Assembly: GCF_000526215.1 (NCBI RefSeq)
Contig: NZ_JAFQ01000004.1
Location: forward strand, 2,852,001 to 2,916,000
Direction of reading: 5' to 3'
Origin: Nocardia sp. BMG51109
Lineage (GTDB): Bacteria; Actinomycetota; Actinomycetes; Mycobacteriales; Mycobacteriaceae
Length of the DNA stretch: 64,000 bases
Of the stretch, positions 8,622-17,182 are shown in pieces; the stretch's first letter is position 1, and every line of letters begins with the position of its first letter. Made by a program: the position numbers and the translations under genes. The notes beneath the pieces are model-generated. The model was not told the origin of the DNA, did not search any database, and saw only the letters and a list, made by a program, of their open reading frames with translations.

Positions 8622-9144
8622 TCTTAGAATTCCCTCCACTTGTCTGCCCCGGATGGGCGACCGGAAAAGACCTTAGGGGAGATGGATTGCGTTGTCGCGC
8701 AGGGGGTTCGTCTACGCTGCGTGTCTCGGCGATAGCTGGCTATTATCTGTGTTGCGGGCGATGCCCGGACCGGACGGCTGTTGATCACGCGAAAATGCCC
8801 TTGAATCCTGTTGCGCCTCAAATTTGCTGTGCGCCCGGTAGCGCAATCTGAATCAAGCTGCCCACATCGGCGCGTCGACCGGGAAATTCCGTGCTCAGAC
8901 GCGTGTAGGGCAGATCGGCATGTCTGTGTTCAAAGTCACAGTAACGTACGCCCGGTCCGGGCTCGGCGAATCACGGACCATGGGTGACCACTGCGGCTCG
9001 GCACACCGGCGGCGTCCACGGAGAACTCATCTGCGATGCAGGGTAATTCGACCTGATGAGGTCGGATTCGACAGCCGCGGCCATGTTTTCGGTTGACAGT
9101 GGCGGCCTCGCCGGTCGGTGTCACGGCTCCCGTGGATACTCGGA
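8622..9144. other. Long non-coding stretch with no clear gene
   Basis: No protein-like reading frame with a start signal was found here. The stretch is less GC-rich than the neighbouring genes and runs into the broken DUF397 remnant at 9145-9325, so it may be decayed DNA. It must also hold the promoter of the secreted protein gene ending at 7998. Confidence 0.5.
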
Positions 9145-9325
9145 TCATCGTCGGCAAAGGCGATTCCTCTGGGTAGCAGAGTATTTCAAGCTCGAGCGCC
9201 GGTTCACCGGGTTCCTTGAATCGCGGACTTCGACGTTGTCGGTATCGAGATAGGTCAATTCGACGCACTCGCAGGCCCTGGCCGCTGTAGCTGCCCTCGA
9301 ACCACTCGGTGCTCACCGGGGTCAT
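9145..9325 (-). pseudogene. Frameshifted DUF397 remnant
   Basis: Read leftward from ATG 9325, one frame gives MTPVSTEWFEGSYSGQG. A shift of one frame then continues with ECVELTYLDTDNVEVRDSRNP. Together these reproduce the signature of DUF397 proteins (W-x-x-SSYSG, then ECVEV, then VRDSKNP). A second shift is needed near GEPALEL before the frame ends at 9145. DUF397 proteins normally accompany an XRE regulator; none is adjacent. This is a decayed orphan. The call rests on motif recognition across frames. Confidence 0.65.
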
Positions 9326-9398
9326 CGGTCTCGGCGAAATTCCGTATGACGAAAGGGGGCGCGTCCGTTCCGTCATGGTCGCCGGTACCCACGTCGAT

Positions 9399-10451
9399 CT
9401 ACATGGTGGAGGCGTCGATGACGAAGCGGTAGCGGACGTCGCTGTTCACCACTCGTTCGTAGGCCTCGTCGATGCGGTCGGCGGAGATGACCTCGATCTC
9501 GGCGCCGATGCCGTGCTCGGCGCAGAAGTCGAGCATCTCCTGGGTCTGCGGGATGCCGCCGATCATCGAACCGGCCAGGGAGCGGCGGAAGCCGGCGAGC
9601 GTGAACGGCTTCACCTCGAGCGGGTTGTCGGGCAGGCCGAGGATCACCAGGGTGCCGTCCAGGTTCAGTAGCTTCATGTACCGATCCATCGGCAGGTCGG
9701 CGGAGACGGTGTTGAGGATGAGGTCGAATTCGCCGCGCAGTTCGCGGAATGTTTGCTTGTCGCTGGTGGCGTAGTAGTGGTGCGCGCCGAAGCGGCGGCC
9801 GTCGTCCTGCTTGCTCAACGAGTGGCTGAGCACCGTCACCTCCGCGCCCATCGCCGCGGCGATCTTGACGCCGATATGCCCGAGCCCGCCCATGCCGATG
9901 ATCGCGACCTTCTTGCCGGGCCCGGCGTTCCAGTGCCGCAGCGGCGAGAACAGGGTGACACCCGCGCACAGCAGCGGCGCGGCGACATCGAGCCCGATCC
10001 CCTCCGGAATCGACACGGCGAAGTTCTCGGTCACCACGACCTGCGTCGAGTAGCCGCCGAAGGTGTGGCCGCCCGGCTGGAACTCCTCGGGCACCGTCGT
10101 GTTGTAGGTCATGACGGCGCCGCGGGTGCAGTACTGCTGCTCACCCGCGACGCACGGCCCGCACTCGCCGCACGAGTCGACCATGCAGCCGACGCCGACG
10201 CGGTCGCCGACCCGGTGCCTGGTCACTGCGGACCCGACCGCGGCGACCAGGCCGGCGATCTCGTGTCCGGGGATGCACGGGTAGGTCGTCCCGTGCCACT
10301 CATCGCGAGCGGTGTGGATATCGGAATGACAGATACCGGCGTACTTGATGTCGATCAGGACGTCGTGCGGGCTCAGCTCGCGACGCTCGATCGTGGTCTT
10401 GGCGAACGGTCCGTCGGGAGTCGAGACGGCATAGGCGGCAGCGGTCGTCAT
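9399..10451 (-). CDS. Zinc-dependent alcohol dehydrogenase (AdhC/CAD type)
   Basis: A 350-residue medium-chain dehydrogenase that interconverts alcohols and aldehydes with NADP(H). The catalytic zinc motif is GICHSDIHT with GHEIAG following, the structural zinc site is CGECGPC...QQYC, and the cofactor fold has [11 protein letters not shown]. Overall it resembles the cinnamyl-alcohol dehydrogenase branch, including M. tuberculosis AdhC (Rv3045). It is divergent from the ZIP transporter gene with a 102-bp gap, so the two may share a control region, although zinc need alone is no proof of a link. Confidence 0.9.
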   Translation of the reverse strand: MTTAAAYAVSTPDGPFAKTTIERRELSPHDVLIDIKYAGICHSDIHTARDEWHGTTYPCIPGHEIAGLVAAVGSAVTRHRVGDRVGVGCMVDSCGECGPCVAGEQQYCTRGAVMTYNTTVPEEFQPGGHTFGGYSTQVVVTENFAVSIPEGIGLDVAAPLLCAGVTLFSPLRHWNAGPGKKVAIIGMGGLGHIGVKIAAAMGAEVTVLSHSLSKQDDGRRFGAHHYYATSDKQTFRELRGEFDLILNTVSADLPMDRYMKLLNLDGTLVILGLPDNPLEVKPFTLAGFRRSLAGSMIGGIPQTQEMLDFCAEHGIGAEIEVISADRIDEAYERVVNSDVRYRFVIDASTM

Positions 10452-10553
10452 GCACCCATGCCTACCCTCGCATTGTTAGCTACGCAAACGGGTGTGGCCC
10501 GCGGCACCGAACTCGCCGATCCGATTTGCCTGGAGTGTGCCACGCGATAGCAC

Positions 10554-11297
10554 ATGCTGAACGTCGTGGCGATTCTGCTTTCGCTGGTCTCTCTGTTGTC
10601 GACACTGCTGGGCGGGCTGGTGGCGGTCCGCATCGGCGAACGCAAGCGTGTCGTGCTCGGCCTGGCCGCCGGCGTCATGCTCGGCGTGGTCGCCTTCGAT
10701 CTGCTGCCCGACGCGCTCGCGGAATCGGCGTACACCGTCGTCGGGGTGCCCGGCGCGCTGGTCGCGGCCGTCGTCGGGTTCTTCACCGTTCACATCATCG
10801 AGCAGGCCACCGCCATCCACGTCGGCCACGAGGGCGAATTCGGCAGTCACACACACGATTTCCAGTCCGTCGGCGTCCTCGCCGCGTGCGGGCTGATCTT
10901 CCACAGCATGCTCGACGGCCTGAGTATCGGCGTCGGCTTCCAAACCGGTGCGGCACTGGGGATCTCGGTGGCGATCGCGGTGATCTGCCACGACTTCGCC
11001 GACGGTTTCAACGCCTTCACCATCCCGACCCTGTACGGCAACGCGCACCGCCGCGCACTGGTGCTGCTGTGGCTCGATGCGCTCGCGCCCGTGGTCGGCG
11101 CGGTGATCGGCACGGTCGTTCACATACCGGCCGACCTGGCCGGGCTGTATCTGGGATATTTCGCGGGCTTCCTGCTGTACCTGGCGACCGGGGACATCCT
11201 GCCCGAGGCGCATGCCGGTCGGCCGTCGCGGCTGGTGCTGCTGTGCACGATCGCGGGAGCCCTGCTGATGTTCGCCGTCGCGGCCCTGAACTACTGA
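10554..11297 (+). CDS. ZIP-family metal transporter
   Basis: A 247-residue membrane protein of the ZIP family, expected to import zinc, iron or similar divalent metals. About eight hydrophobic segments are visible. The metal path residues appear in IFHSMLDGLSIGVGF and CHDFADGFNAFTIP, and a His-bearing loop (HVGHEGEF GSHTHDF) precedes the first of these. No clear ribosome binding site precedes the ATG at 10554, so the start could be leaderless or slightly different. The 3' end is repeated in tandem after the stop codon (11291-11404). Confidence 0.87.
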   Translation: MLNVVAILLSLVSLLSTLLGGLVAVRIGERKRVVLGLAAGVMLGVVAFDLLPDALAESAYTVVGVPGALVAAVVGFFTVHIIEQATAIHVGHEGEFGSHTHDFQSVGVLAACGLIFHSMLDGLSIGVGFQTGAALGISVAIAVICHDFADGFNAFTIPTLYGNAHRRALVLLWLDALAPVVGAVIGTVVHIPADLAGLYLGYFAGFLLYLATGDILPEAHAGRPSRLVLLCTIAGALLMFAVAALNY

Positions 11298-11404
11298 CGC
11301 GAGTTGCGGCTCCCGGACTACCGACGTGAGTTGCGGCTCCCGGACTACCGACGCGAGTCGCGACCCCCGAATCGCTGATGCGGGTCGCGGGCCGAACCAC
11401 TGAC
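11291..11404. repeat. 27-bp tandem repeat of the ZIP gene end
   Basis: Units start at 11291, 11318, 11345 and 11371, with a partial fifth. The first unit contains the final codons and TGA of the ZIP gene; the next is nearly identical with TGA changed to CGA, and later units are more diverged. Confidence 0.85.
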
Positions 11405-11592
11405 GGAAATCGGTGACACGACAGCCGAATTACTCCCCGGCGCTGGAACTTTCCCGACTCGGACCGTTGACCAGCAGGAAACGGCAGGGCGGTAGACAGG
11501 TATCAGGGAACGGGCGCACCGGGCCCGCAGTGCTGCTACATATAGAAACACAATCGCCGGAGCCCGACGGGCTGCACGAGGCGGGAGTGGCC

Positions 11593-12750
11593 ATGGACGA
11601 TCGGCGATACGACGACCGGTACCGGACGACCGGCGATCCGCCGCCCGACGGTGCCGCAGGCGGCGCCGGCAGCGGGCCGGGTCGTGCCTGGCGGGCGCCG
11701 GCGATTCTGCTCGCGCTGGTCCTGGTCGCGGTCGGCTTCCTCGGCTACCGCGGGGAGCTTCCGCGCTGGGCCTTCGGCCTCGGTCACCCGACCGCGACGC
11801 TGCTCGGGCCGCCGCTGCCGCCGATGGATCCGGGCGCGGTCGCCGCGGCCGTGGAACCCCGGCTGGCCAACGTCGACGTGTCCATCCGGCCGTCCGGGCT
11901 GAGCGCCGCCGGTTCGGGCATCGTGCTCACCGCCGACGGTCAGGTGCTCACCAGTCATCACGTGGTCAAGGGCGCGGATTCCATCAGCGTCGGCGATCTC
12001 GGCACCGGCGACCGGTACACCGCGACCGTGCTCGGCTACGACTCCGAGGCCGATATCGCGCTGCTGGCCCTGGCCCGGGCCGACGGGCTGCCGGTCGCCC
12101 GCATCGGCAGTTCCGCGGGATTGCGCATCGGCGACGAGGTGATGGCGATCGGCAATGCCGGCGGCACCGGCTCGCCGACCGCGACACCCGGAACGGTCAC
12201 CGCCCTGGGTTCGTCGATCATGGCGCGGGATTCGGCCGACTCGTCGGCCAAGGCGCTGACCGGCATGGTCGAGATCGCCGCGCCGGTGACGTCCGGACAG
12301 TCCGGCGGCGCGCTCGTCGATCGCTACGGCGCGGTGGTCGGCGTGATCGCCGCCGCGAACGGCGAGCCGGCCCGGGCCGCGGGCCAGGCCAGCGGGTACG
12401 CGGTGCCGATCGACCGGGCGATGGGCGTGGTCCGGCAGATCCGTTCCGGCATGCCGACCGAGACCGTGCACGTCGGGCCCACCGCCACCCTGGGCGTGAT
12501 CACCTCGGACGAGAAGCCCGCCGGGGCCCGGGTCCGATCGGCCGTCTACGGCATGCCGGCCTACGCCGCCGGACTGACCGAGGGCGATCTGATCACCGGA
12601 ATGGACGGCCGGGTGATCAGCTCCGTCCAATCCCTGAAGGCCACGCTCAACCTGCGCAAACCCAACGACACCGTGCACCTCGAACTCACCGGGCGCGACG
12701 GCGCCAGGCGAACGGTGGCCGTGGTGCTGGCCGCGGGCCCGCCGAACTGA
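11593..12750 (+). CDS. HtrA/DegP-like membrane-anchored serine protease with PDZ
   Basis: A 385-residue trypsin-like protease, probably for envelope protein quality control. One membrane segment (APAILLALVLVAVGFLGY) near residues 35-55 anchors it, with the protease outside. The triad is His123 (TSHHVV), Asp154 (EADIALL) and Ser237 (GQSGGAL). A PDZ-like domain fills the C-terminus (AYAAGLTEGDLITGMDG). The start at 11593 is chosen because GGGAG precedes MDDRRYDD and the upstream extension is not protein-like. It converges on the VKOR gene, whose stop lies 3 bp from its own. Confidence 0.85.
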   Translation: MDDRRYDDRYRTTGDPPPDGAAGGAGSGPGRAWRAPAILLALVLVAVGFLGYRGELPRWAFGLGHPTATLLGPPLPPMDPGAVAAAVEPRLANVDVSIRPSGLSAAGSGIVLTADGQVLTSHHVVKGADSISVGDLGTGDRYTATVLGYDSEADIALLALARADGLPVARIGSSAGLRIGDEVMAIGNAGGTGSPTATPGTVTALGSSIMARDSADSSAKALTGMVEIAAPVTSGQSGGALVDRYGAVVGVIAAANGEPARAAGQASGYAVPIDRAMGVVRQIRSGMPTETVHVGPTATLGVITSDEKPAGARVRSAVYGMPAYAAGLTEGDLITGMDGRVISSVQSLKATLNLRKPNDTVHLELTGRDGARRTVAVVLAAGPPN

Positions 12751-12753
12751 TCC

Positions 12754-13311
12754 TCAGACCAGCGACATCCAGTAGTCCTGGAACTGCAGGAATACCAGCA
12801 GCAGCAGCACCGCGTAGAACACCACCACGACGGTCCAGCGCCATTCCGCGATGATCCGCAGCGGCGCCTGCGCGCTCTCCCACAGCTGATTGGTCACGAC
12901 GGCCAGCAGGATCGGCGTGGCCGCCCACACGACCATGCAGTACGGGCACAGCGCGTTGATCCGATACAGGCTCTGGAAGATCAGCCAACCGATGAACGCC
13001 ATGCCCAGGATCAGGCCCAGCCACAGGCCGCCCCAGATCCAGCGAGGGAACTGGACACCGGCGACGGTCAGCACCCCCAGCGTGACCACGACCGAGAAAC
13101 CGACGATGCCGATCAGCGGATTCGGGAATCCGAACACCGAGGCCTGATCGGTCGCCATCACCGAGCCGCAGGACAGCACCGGGTTGATGCTGCACGAGGG
13201 CCGGTAGTCGGGATCCATGAACAGCTTGAACCGCTCCACGGTCAGCGTGACCGAGGCGATCCAGCCCGCGAGCCCGCCGATCAGCAGAACCCAGGCGGAA
13301 CGTGTCGTCAT
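12754..13311 (-). CDS. Vitamin K epoxide reductase (VKOR) family protein
   Basis: A 185-residue membrane protein that re-oxidises DsbA-type thiol oxidases by passing electrons to quinone. It has about five hydrophobic segments. The paired cysteines of the family are visible: one in SCSINPVLSCGS on the loop after helix 1, and the active-site CPYC in NALCPYCMVVW. It lies downstream of a DsbA-like gene on the same strand, as with Rv2968c-Rv2969c in M. tuberculosis. ATG 13311 has GGAAGGAG upstream. Together the two genes form an extracytoplasmic disulfide-forming pair. Confidence 0.93.
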   Translation of the reverse strand: MTTRSAWVLLIGGLAGWIASVTLTVERFKLFMDPDYRPSCSINPVLSCGSVMATDQASVFGFPNPLIGIVGFSVVVTLGVLTVAGVQFPRWIWGGLWLGLILGMAFIGWLIFQSLYRINALCPYCMVVWAATPILLAVVTNQLWESAQAPLRIIAEWRWTVVVVFYAVLLLLVFLQFQDYWMSLV

Positions 13312-13324
13312 CCCGCACTACTCC

Positions 13325-13431
13325 TTCCGGTGCCCGCCGGGGGCCGGCCTCGATGTTCCGGCGTGGGCGTACTTCCCGGCGGTCACGATGTTCCGGTGCC
13401 CGCCCGGGCCTACTTTCCGGCGGACTCGATG
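13325..13431. repeat. Imperfect repeat of the DsbA-like gene end
   Basis: Three imperfect units of 31-41 bp begin with TTCCGG at 13325, 13356 and 13391. The last unit contains the stop and final codons of the DsbA-like gene; the other two lie between it and the VKOR gene. Confidence 0.65.
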
Positions 13432-14183
13432 ACCTGGCGCAGGCCGTCCGGCTGCATGAGCTGCTGTGAGCTCTTGATCTGGTTGCCGTTCACGAACACC
13501 GACGGCGTGGACTGGATGCCCTCGCCCAGCACGTCCTGGCTGACCTTCTGCACGTACTTGTCGTACTTGTCGCTGGTGATGCACTCGGCGACGGCGGGAT
13601 CGGTGTATCCGGCGGCCTGGGCGATCTGCACGATCTGCTCGTCGGGCAGGCCGGTGCCGTTCTCCGGCGGCTGCTGCTGGTACATGCTGGTCAGCCAGGG
13701 CAGGAACTTCGCCGGATCGGACTCGGCCACGCAGTAGGCGGCGTTCGCGCCGCGCGAGGAGTAGCGGGTGCCCGACGACATCTTGTCCAGGAAGGCGATG
13801 ACGTTGTATTCCACCGCGGCGTTGCCGGCCTGCACCTCGTCCTCGAGCACCTTGCCGTTGGCCTGCTCGAACGCCTGGCAGGCCGGGCACTGCAGGTCGG
13901 CGATCACGCGGACGGTCGTCTTGGCGCTCGGCTTCCCGATGCGGATGGCGCCGTTGTCGGTGATCGAGCCGGTGATCGCGTCGGGCGTGGCGGGCTGCGC
14001 GGCGACCGCCGGTGTGGGGCCCGGGTCGTTCTTCTTGTTCTGCTTCACCGCGATGCTGATGCCGATAGCGGCGATGAGCGCGACCAGCACGGCCCCGACA
14101 CCCACCTGGATCAGGATGGTGCGGGTGCGATCGGCACCCCGCACCGAGGCCAGCGGGCTCTTCCCTCGCGGATTCTTGCTCAC
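13410..14183 (-). CDS. DsbA-like thioredoxin-fold oxidoreductase, membrane anchored
   Basis: A 257-residue thiol-disulfide oxidoreductase facing outside. A signal anchor (IQVGVGAVLVALIAAIGI) lies near residues 25-45. The thioredoxin-fold active site is CPAC in DLQCPACQAF, and a late TPSVFVNG supplies the usual cis-proline loop. The GTG start at 14183 follows AGGAAGG at 9 nt; the longer reading from 14255 lacks support. It precedes the VKOR gene and most likely hands its electrons to it. A substrate link to the adjacent HtrA-like protease is plausible but not shown. Confidence 0.9.
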   Translation of the reverse strand: MSKNPRGKSPLASVRGADRTRTILIQVGVGAVLVALIAAIGISIAVKQNKKNDPGPTPAVAAQPATPDAITGSITDNGAIRIGKPSAKTTVRVIADLQCPACQAFEQANGKVLEDEVQAGNAAVEYNVIAFLDKMSSGTRYSSRGANAAYCVAESDPAKFLPWLTSMYQQQPPENGTGLPDEQIVQIAQAAGYTDPAVAECITSDKYDKYVQKVSQDVLGEGIQSTPSVFVNGNQIKSSQQLMQPDGLRQVIESAGK

Positions 14184-14349
14184 CTTCGAGTCGCCTTCCT
14201 GTGTTTTGCTGCGGACAGCCGTCCGGTGCCGCCTGCGATGGTACGGGGCGTCCACGCCGCTGGCGCGTCGCAGCCTTCCGTGCGGCCGGGGGCGGTCCGG
14301 ACGCCATGATTACCCGCGAACCTGAGAAATTGCCCAGACCGGCCGTCGC

Positions 14350-15243
14350 TCAGGAGGCCGCGAGCCGGCGTTTCTGCTCCTCGACGTCGAACTGCGCTGC
14401 CGGCCAATCCAGTTCGAGCCGTCGCAGCGCATCGATCAGCAGTTCGGTGACCGCCAGCCGGGAGTACCACTTGCGGTCGGCGGGCACGGCGTACCAGGGG
14501 GCGTATTCGGTCGAGGTCCGGTCCAGGACGTCCTGATACGCCTCGCGGTAGGCGGGCCAGTGGCCGCGCTCGGCGATATCGTCCGGATCGAACTTCCAGT
14601 ACTTGTCGGGGCGGTTCAGCCGTTCGGCGAGCCGCTTCTTCTGTTCGTCCAGCGAGACGAACATCGCCACCTTCACCAGCGTGGTGCCGGCCTCGGTGAG
14701 CTTGCGCTCGAACCGGTTGATCTCGTCGTAGCGCCTGCCCCACACGTCCGGCGGGACCAGCTCGTGCACCCGGACCACCAGCACGTCCTCGTAATGCGAC
14801 CGGTCGAACACCCCGAGCTGCCCGCCGCGCGGCAGCCGCTTGCGGATCCGCCACAGATAGTGGTGCCGCCGCTCCTCGGCGGTCGGCACGCCGAAGGCCG
14901 CGTGGTCGACGCCCTGCGGATCCACCGAGCCGATCACGTGCCGGACGATGCCGCCCTTGCCGGCGGTGTCCATGCCCTGCAACACCAGCAGCACGTTGCG
15001 CGGATCGCCCGAGCGGCCGTTGGCGAACAGTTTCTCCTGCAGATCCGACAGCACCGGGCCACGCTCGGCCAGCAGCCGTTCGCCGGACTTCTTGTCGCCC
15101 CGGAAACCGGGGGTCGCGGAGGTGTCGAAGGCGCCGAGTTCGATGTCGCCGAGTTCGATGTCGCCGAGTCCGATGCCGCCGAGTTCGATGCCGTCGGCCC
15201 GCAATGCCTCGGTGATCGGTGTGGACCAGGGGGATTTGGCCAT
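14350..15243 (-). CDS. Polyphosphate kinase 2 family protein
   Basis: A 297-residue PPK2-type kinase that moves phosphate between polyphosphate and nucleotides. The Walker A loop GMDTAGKGG is near residues 90-98 and the Walker B-like DRSHYEDVL follows, with a downstream lid containing RYDEINRFE. The start at 15243 (MAKSPWSTPITEAL) is chosen because homologues begin similarly; no strong ribosome binding site is visible. Near residues 18-38 a five-residue motif (IELGD/IELGG) is repeated about four times, encoded by a 15-bp tandem repeat; it is an unusual addition just before the kinase domain. Confidence 0.92.
   Translation of the reverse strand: MAKSPWSTPITEALRADGIELGGIGLGDIELGDIELGAFDTSATPGFRGDKKSGERLLAERGPVLSDLQEKLFANGRSGDPRNVLLVLQGMDTAGKGGIVRHVIGSVDPQGVDHAAFGVPTAEERRHHYLWRIRKRLPRGGQLGVFDRSHYEDVLVVRVHELVPPDVWGRRYDEINRFERKLTEAGTTLVKVAMFVSLDEQKKRLAERLNRPDKYWKFDPDDIAERGHWPAYREAYQDVLDRTSTEYAPWYAVPADRKWYSRLAVTELLIDALRRLELDWPAAQFDVEEQKRRLAAS
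15133..15192. repeat. 15-bp in-frame tandem repeat inside PPK2 gene
   Basis: Four units of GCCGAGTTCGATGTC or close variants at 15133, 15148, 15163 and 15178. The period keeps frame and adds IELGD-type pentapeptides to the N-terminal region of the kinase. Confidence 0.85.
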
Positions 15244-15312
15244 AACTGAGCAGTATGCCCGGCTCGGTGGCCGGGCCCGGTGATTGCGCGGCATGTCCGG
15301 TGCGGGACGGAC

Positions 15313-16056
15313 TCAGCCGATGCCCGCCAATTTCATCAGGTGGCCGGCGAAATCGTCGTCCGACACCGGCGTCAGGAGCAGGTCCGCAGCGGTGGTGAGC
15401 AGGTAGCGCCCGTCGCCGCTGAAGTCGAGCCAGGTGCGGTGGCGGGTGGGCGGCGACATCGGATTGTCGGGGGCGACCGTGATGGTGATGAAGCCGCGCG
15501 CGTCGACCGGCTCGCGCAGCTTGCGGCGCAGCCGGGCGGCGCCGGGCCGGCCGTTGGCGGGGGCGGTCGGCGGTTCGTCCGGATTCAGCACCTCGTGCTG
15601 CGGTTCGCGCATGGGTGCCTGCCGGCCCGGCGGGGCCGAACCGATCACATCCACCAGCTTGGCGCCCAGCGCGCGGGCGTGACAGACCGTGACGGTCACG
15701 GTGTCGGGGCGCGCGACCAGGATGCCGGCGTGCTGGTGCACCACCGCGGCGAAGGCCAGGATCCGTTCCGGCTCGCCCGGTCGCGAGGCGGTGGGCGCCC
15801 GCCGGTCGCGCCGGTCGCTCCGCTCCCCGGTCACGGTGACGGTGGTGGCGTCGGCACGCGCGCACAGCATCAGCGCGGCGGTCAGGTCCGGGTCGGTGTT
15901 GCGGGCGTAGCGGTGCCGCAAACCCAGTGCGGCGTATTCGGATTCGGTGCGCGCGGTGGCCGCGGGGATCATATTTACGGGGTAAGGTCGGCGGTCCAGC
16001 CCGGTCTCGGTGGCCCAGACGTGAGTGAACTCGTCCGGGGTGAGTACCCATTTCAC
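15313..16056 (-). CDS. EspG-like ESX secretion-associated chaperone
   Basis: A 247-residue protein of the EspG family, cytosolic chaperones that bind PE-PPE heterodimers and deliver them to type VII secretion machines. The start VKWVLTPDEFTHVW is the family's typical opening (W-x-L-x-PDEF-x-x-W), and the C-terminus SDDDFAGHLMKLAG also fits. The GTG start at 16056 overlaps the stop of the upstream gene (TAGTG), implying translational coupling. It closes a three-gene module with a PPE-like and a PE-like protein. No ESX ATPase or membrane component lies nearby, so the module must use a machine encoded elsewhere. Confidence 0.85.
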   Translation of the reverse strand: MKWVLTPDEFTHVWATETGLDRRPYPVNMIPAATARTESEYAALGLRHRYARNTDPDLTAALMLCARADATTVTVTGERSDRRDRRAPTASRPGEPERILAFAAVVHQHAGILVARPDTVTVTVCHARALGAKLVDVIGSAPPGRQAPMREPQHEVLNPDEPPTAPANGRPGAARLRRKLREPVDARGFITITVAPDNPMSPPTRHRTWLDFSGDGRYLLTTAADLLLTPVSDDDFAGHLMKLAGIG

Positions 16057-16799
16057 TATTCGCGACCCCCGCTCGAACCGGGTCCGGACGGCGCCGGCGG
16101 GAAGCGGGGAACGCGGTCCCCGGACGGGGGCAGAGTCGGGTTGTAGACGTAGGTCATGGCGTCGCGCGCGGCGGCCAGGGCGGCCGCGGTGTGCAGGTCG
16201 TGCTCCATTCGCCGCGGGCCGCCGTGCACCGCCTCGGCAGCCGGATCGTCCAGCGGCCGATACGCCGGCGGCGGTGGCGGGATCGCGTCCCGGATCCCCT
16301 GGGCCGCCTCGGCGTCGGACTCCAGCAATCGGTGCAGCGTGGCGCACGCCTCCGCCACGGCGTTTCCGCGCGCGACGAGGTCGCGGGTGGCCCGCTGTGC
16401 CGCGTCCCGGGCCCGGCCGGCCCAGCGGGCGAACTCGGCGTTGGTGCTGTCGGAGAAGGCGCGGAATGCCTCGCCGACCAGATCGGCGTTGCGGCGCCAG
16501 GCGTCGGCGGCCTCGCCGAGGGCGCCGGGATCGAGGGTCTCGTGTACCCGATCCCAGAGTTCCCGATGGGAGAAGGCGCCGAACACCTCCCGGTCCGGCA
16601 CGTAGGGCGGATCGAACTCGTCCCGCGTTTCGCCGGGGCGGTTCGTGCCGGGGGCCGGCGGACCGCCGGAGGCCACGCCCTCGGGGGCCGCCCGGACGTC
16701 GGACAACCCGGCCTCGTCCGGACCGGTGGAGTGGTCCGCCGGTCCGCCGGGCGCCTGCTCCGGCGCACCGTCGGGTGCGGCCGGTTCGTTCGGCGTCAC
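16056..16799 (-). CDS. PPE-like type VII secretion substrate
   Basis: A 247-residue protein rich in proline and acidic residues at the N-terminus (to about residue 70), followed by a long helical region (HRELWDRVHETL...AADAWRRNADLVGEAFRAF...). This helical-hairpin pattern resembles PPE/WXG100-like partners encoded next to EspG in Nocardia. The PPE motif itself is not conserved, so this is a call by position and fold impression. Its GTG start overlaps the upstream stop by 4 bp (GTGA) and its stop overlaps the EspG-like start, so all three genes are coupled. It probably pairs with the upstream PE-like protein. Confidence 0.6.
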   Translation of the reverse strand: MTPNEPAAPDGAPEQAPGGPADHSTGPDEAGLSDVRAAPEGVASGGPPAPGTNRPGETRDEFDPPYVPDREVFGAFSHRELWDRVHETLDPGALGEAADAWRRNADLVGEAFRAFSDSTNAEFARWAGRARDAAQRATRDLVARGNAVAEACATLHRLLESDAEAAQGIRDAIPPPPPAYRPLDDPAAEAVHGGPRRMEHDLHTAAALAAARDAMTYVYNPTLPPSGDRVPRFPPAPSGPGSSGGRE

Positions 16800-17182
16800 C
16801 GGTGCTCCAGCCGGGCGGCGGCCACTTCGAGGGCGGCGCGGTTGGCGGCCTCGGCCTCCTCGAAATGTCTGCCCGCGGCCAGGTAGGCGGCCTTGAACAG
16901 CAGGGCCGTCTCCTGGAAGGCGAGGACGGCGTCGAGGAATTCGCGGCCCTTGGCGCTGAAGCCGCGAGCCAGCCCGTGCCCGGACGGAAGATCGGGGAAG
17001 CCGGTGACCGCGGTGGGCTGATCGGTGCGCAGCGACTGCCGCAGATCGTCGACGAGCCGGTCGCAGGCGGCGGCCAGGTTGCGCGCCACGTCCTCGTCGA
17101 TCTCGAAGGCATCGCCGCCGGAAGCCGTTGCCGCGGCGTACAGTTCGCGGGCGGCCTGTTGTCCGGTATCCGGTACACCCAC
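16796..17182 (-). CDS. PE-like small helical protein
   Basis: A 128-residue, almost entirely helical protein, first gene of the module. The two amphipathic segments (FEIDEDVARNLAAACDRLVDDLRQSL and LAFQETALLFKAAYLAAGRHFEEAEAANRAALE, with a central glycine-rich turn) suggest a helical hairpin like PE or WXG100 proteins. The GTG start at 17182 is preferred over 17206 because AGAGGGGAG lies 6 nt before it. The three stop-start overlaps in the module indicate one operon. Naming as PE-like is inferred from partners and fold, since the PE dipeptide is absent. Confidence 0.55.
   Translation of the reverse strand: MGVPDTGQQAARELYAAATASGGDAFEIDEDVARNLAAACDRLVDDLRQSLRTDQPTAVTGFPDLPSGHGLARGFSAKGREFLDAVLAFQETALLFKAAYLAAGRHFEEAEAANRAALEVAAARLEHR

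Noticed and set aside
12754..14183. Reading the VKOR and DsbA-like genes as a cytochrome-biogenesis or conjugation locus
   Set aside because: CPYC and CPAC motifs with the gene order fit a disulfide-forming pair; no cytochrome assembly genes are present.
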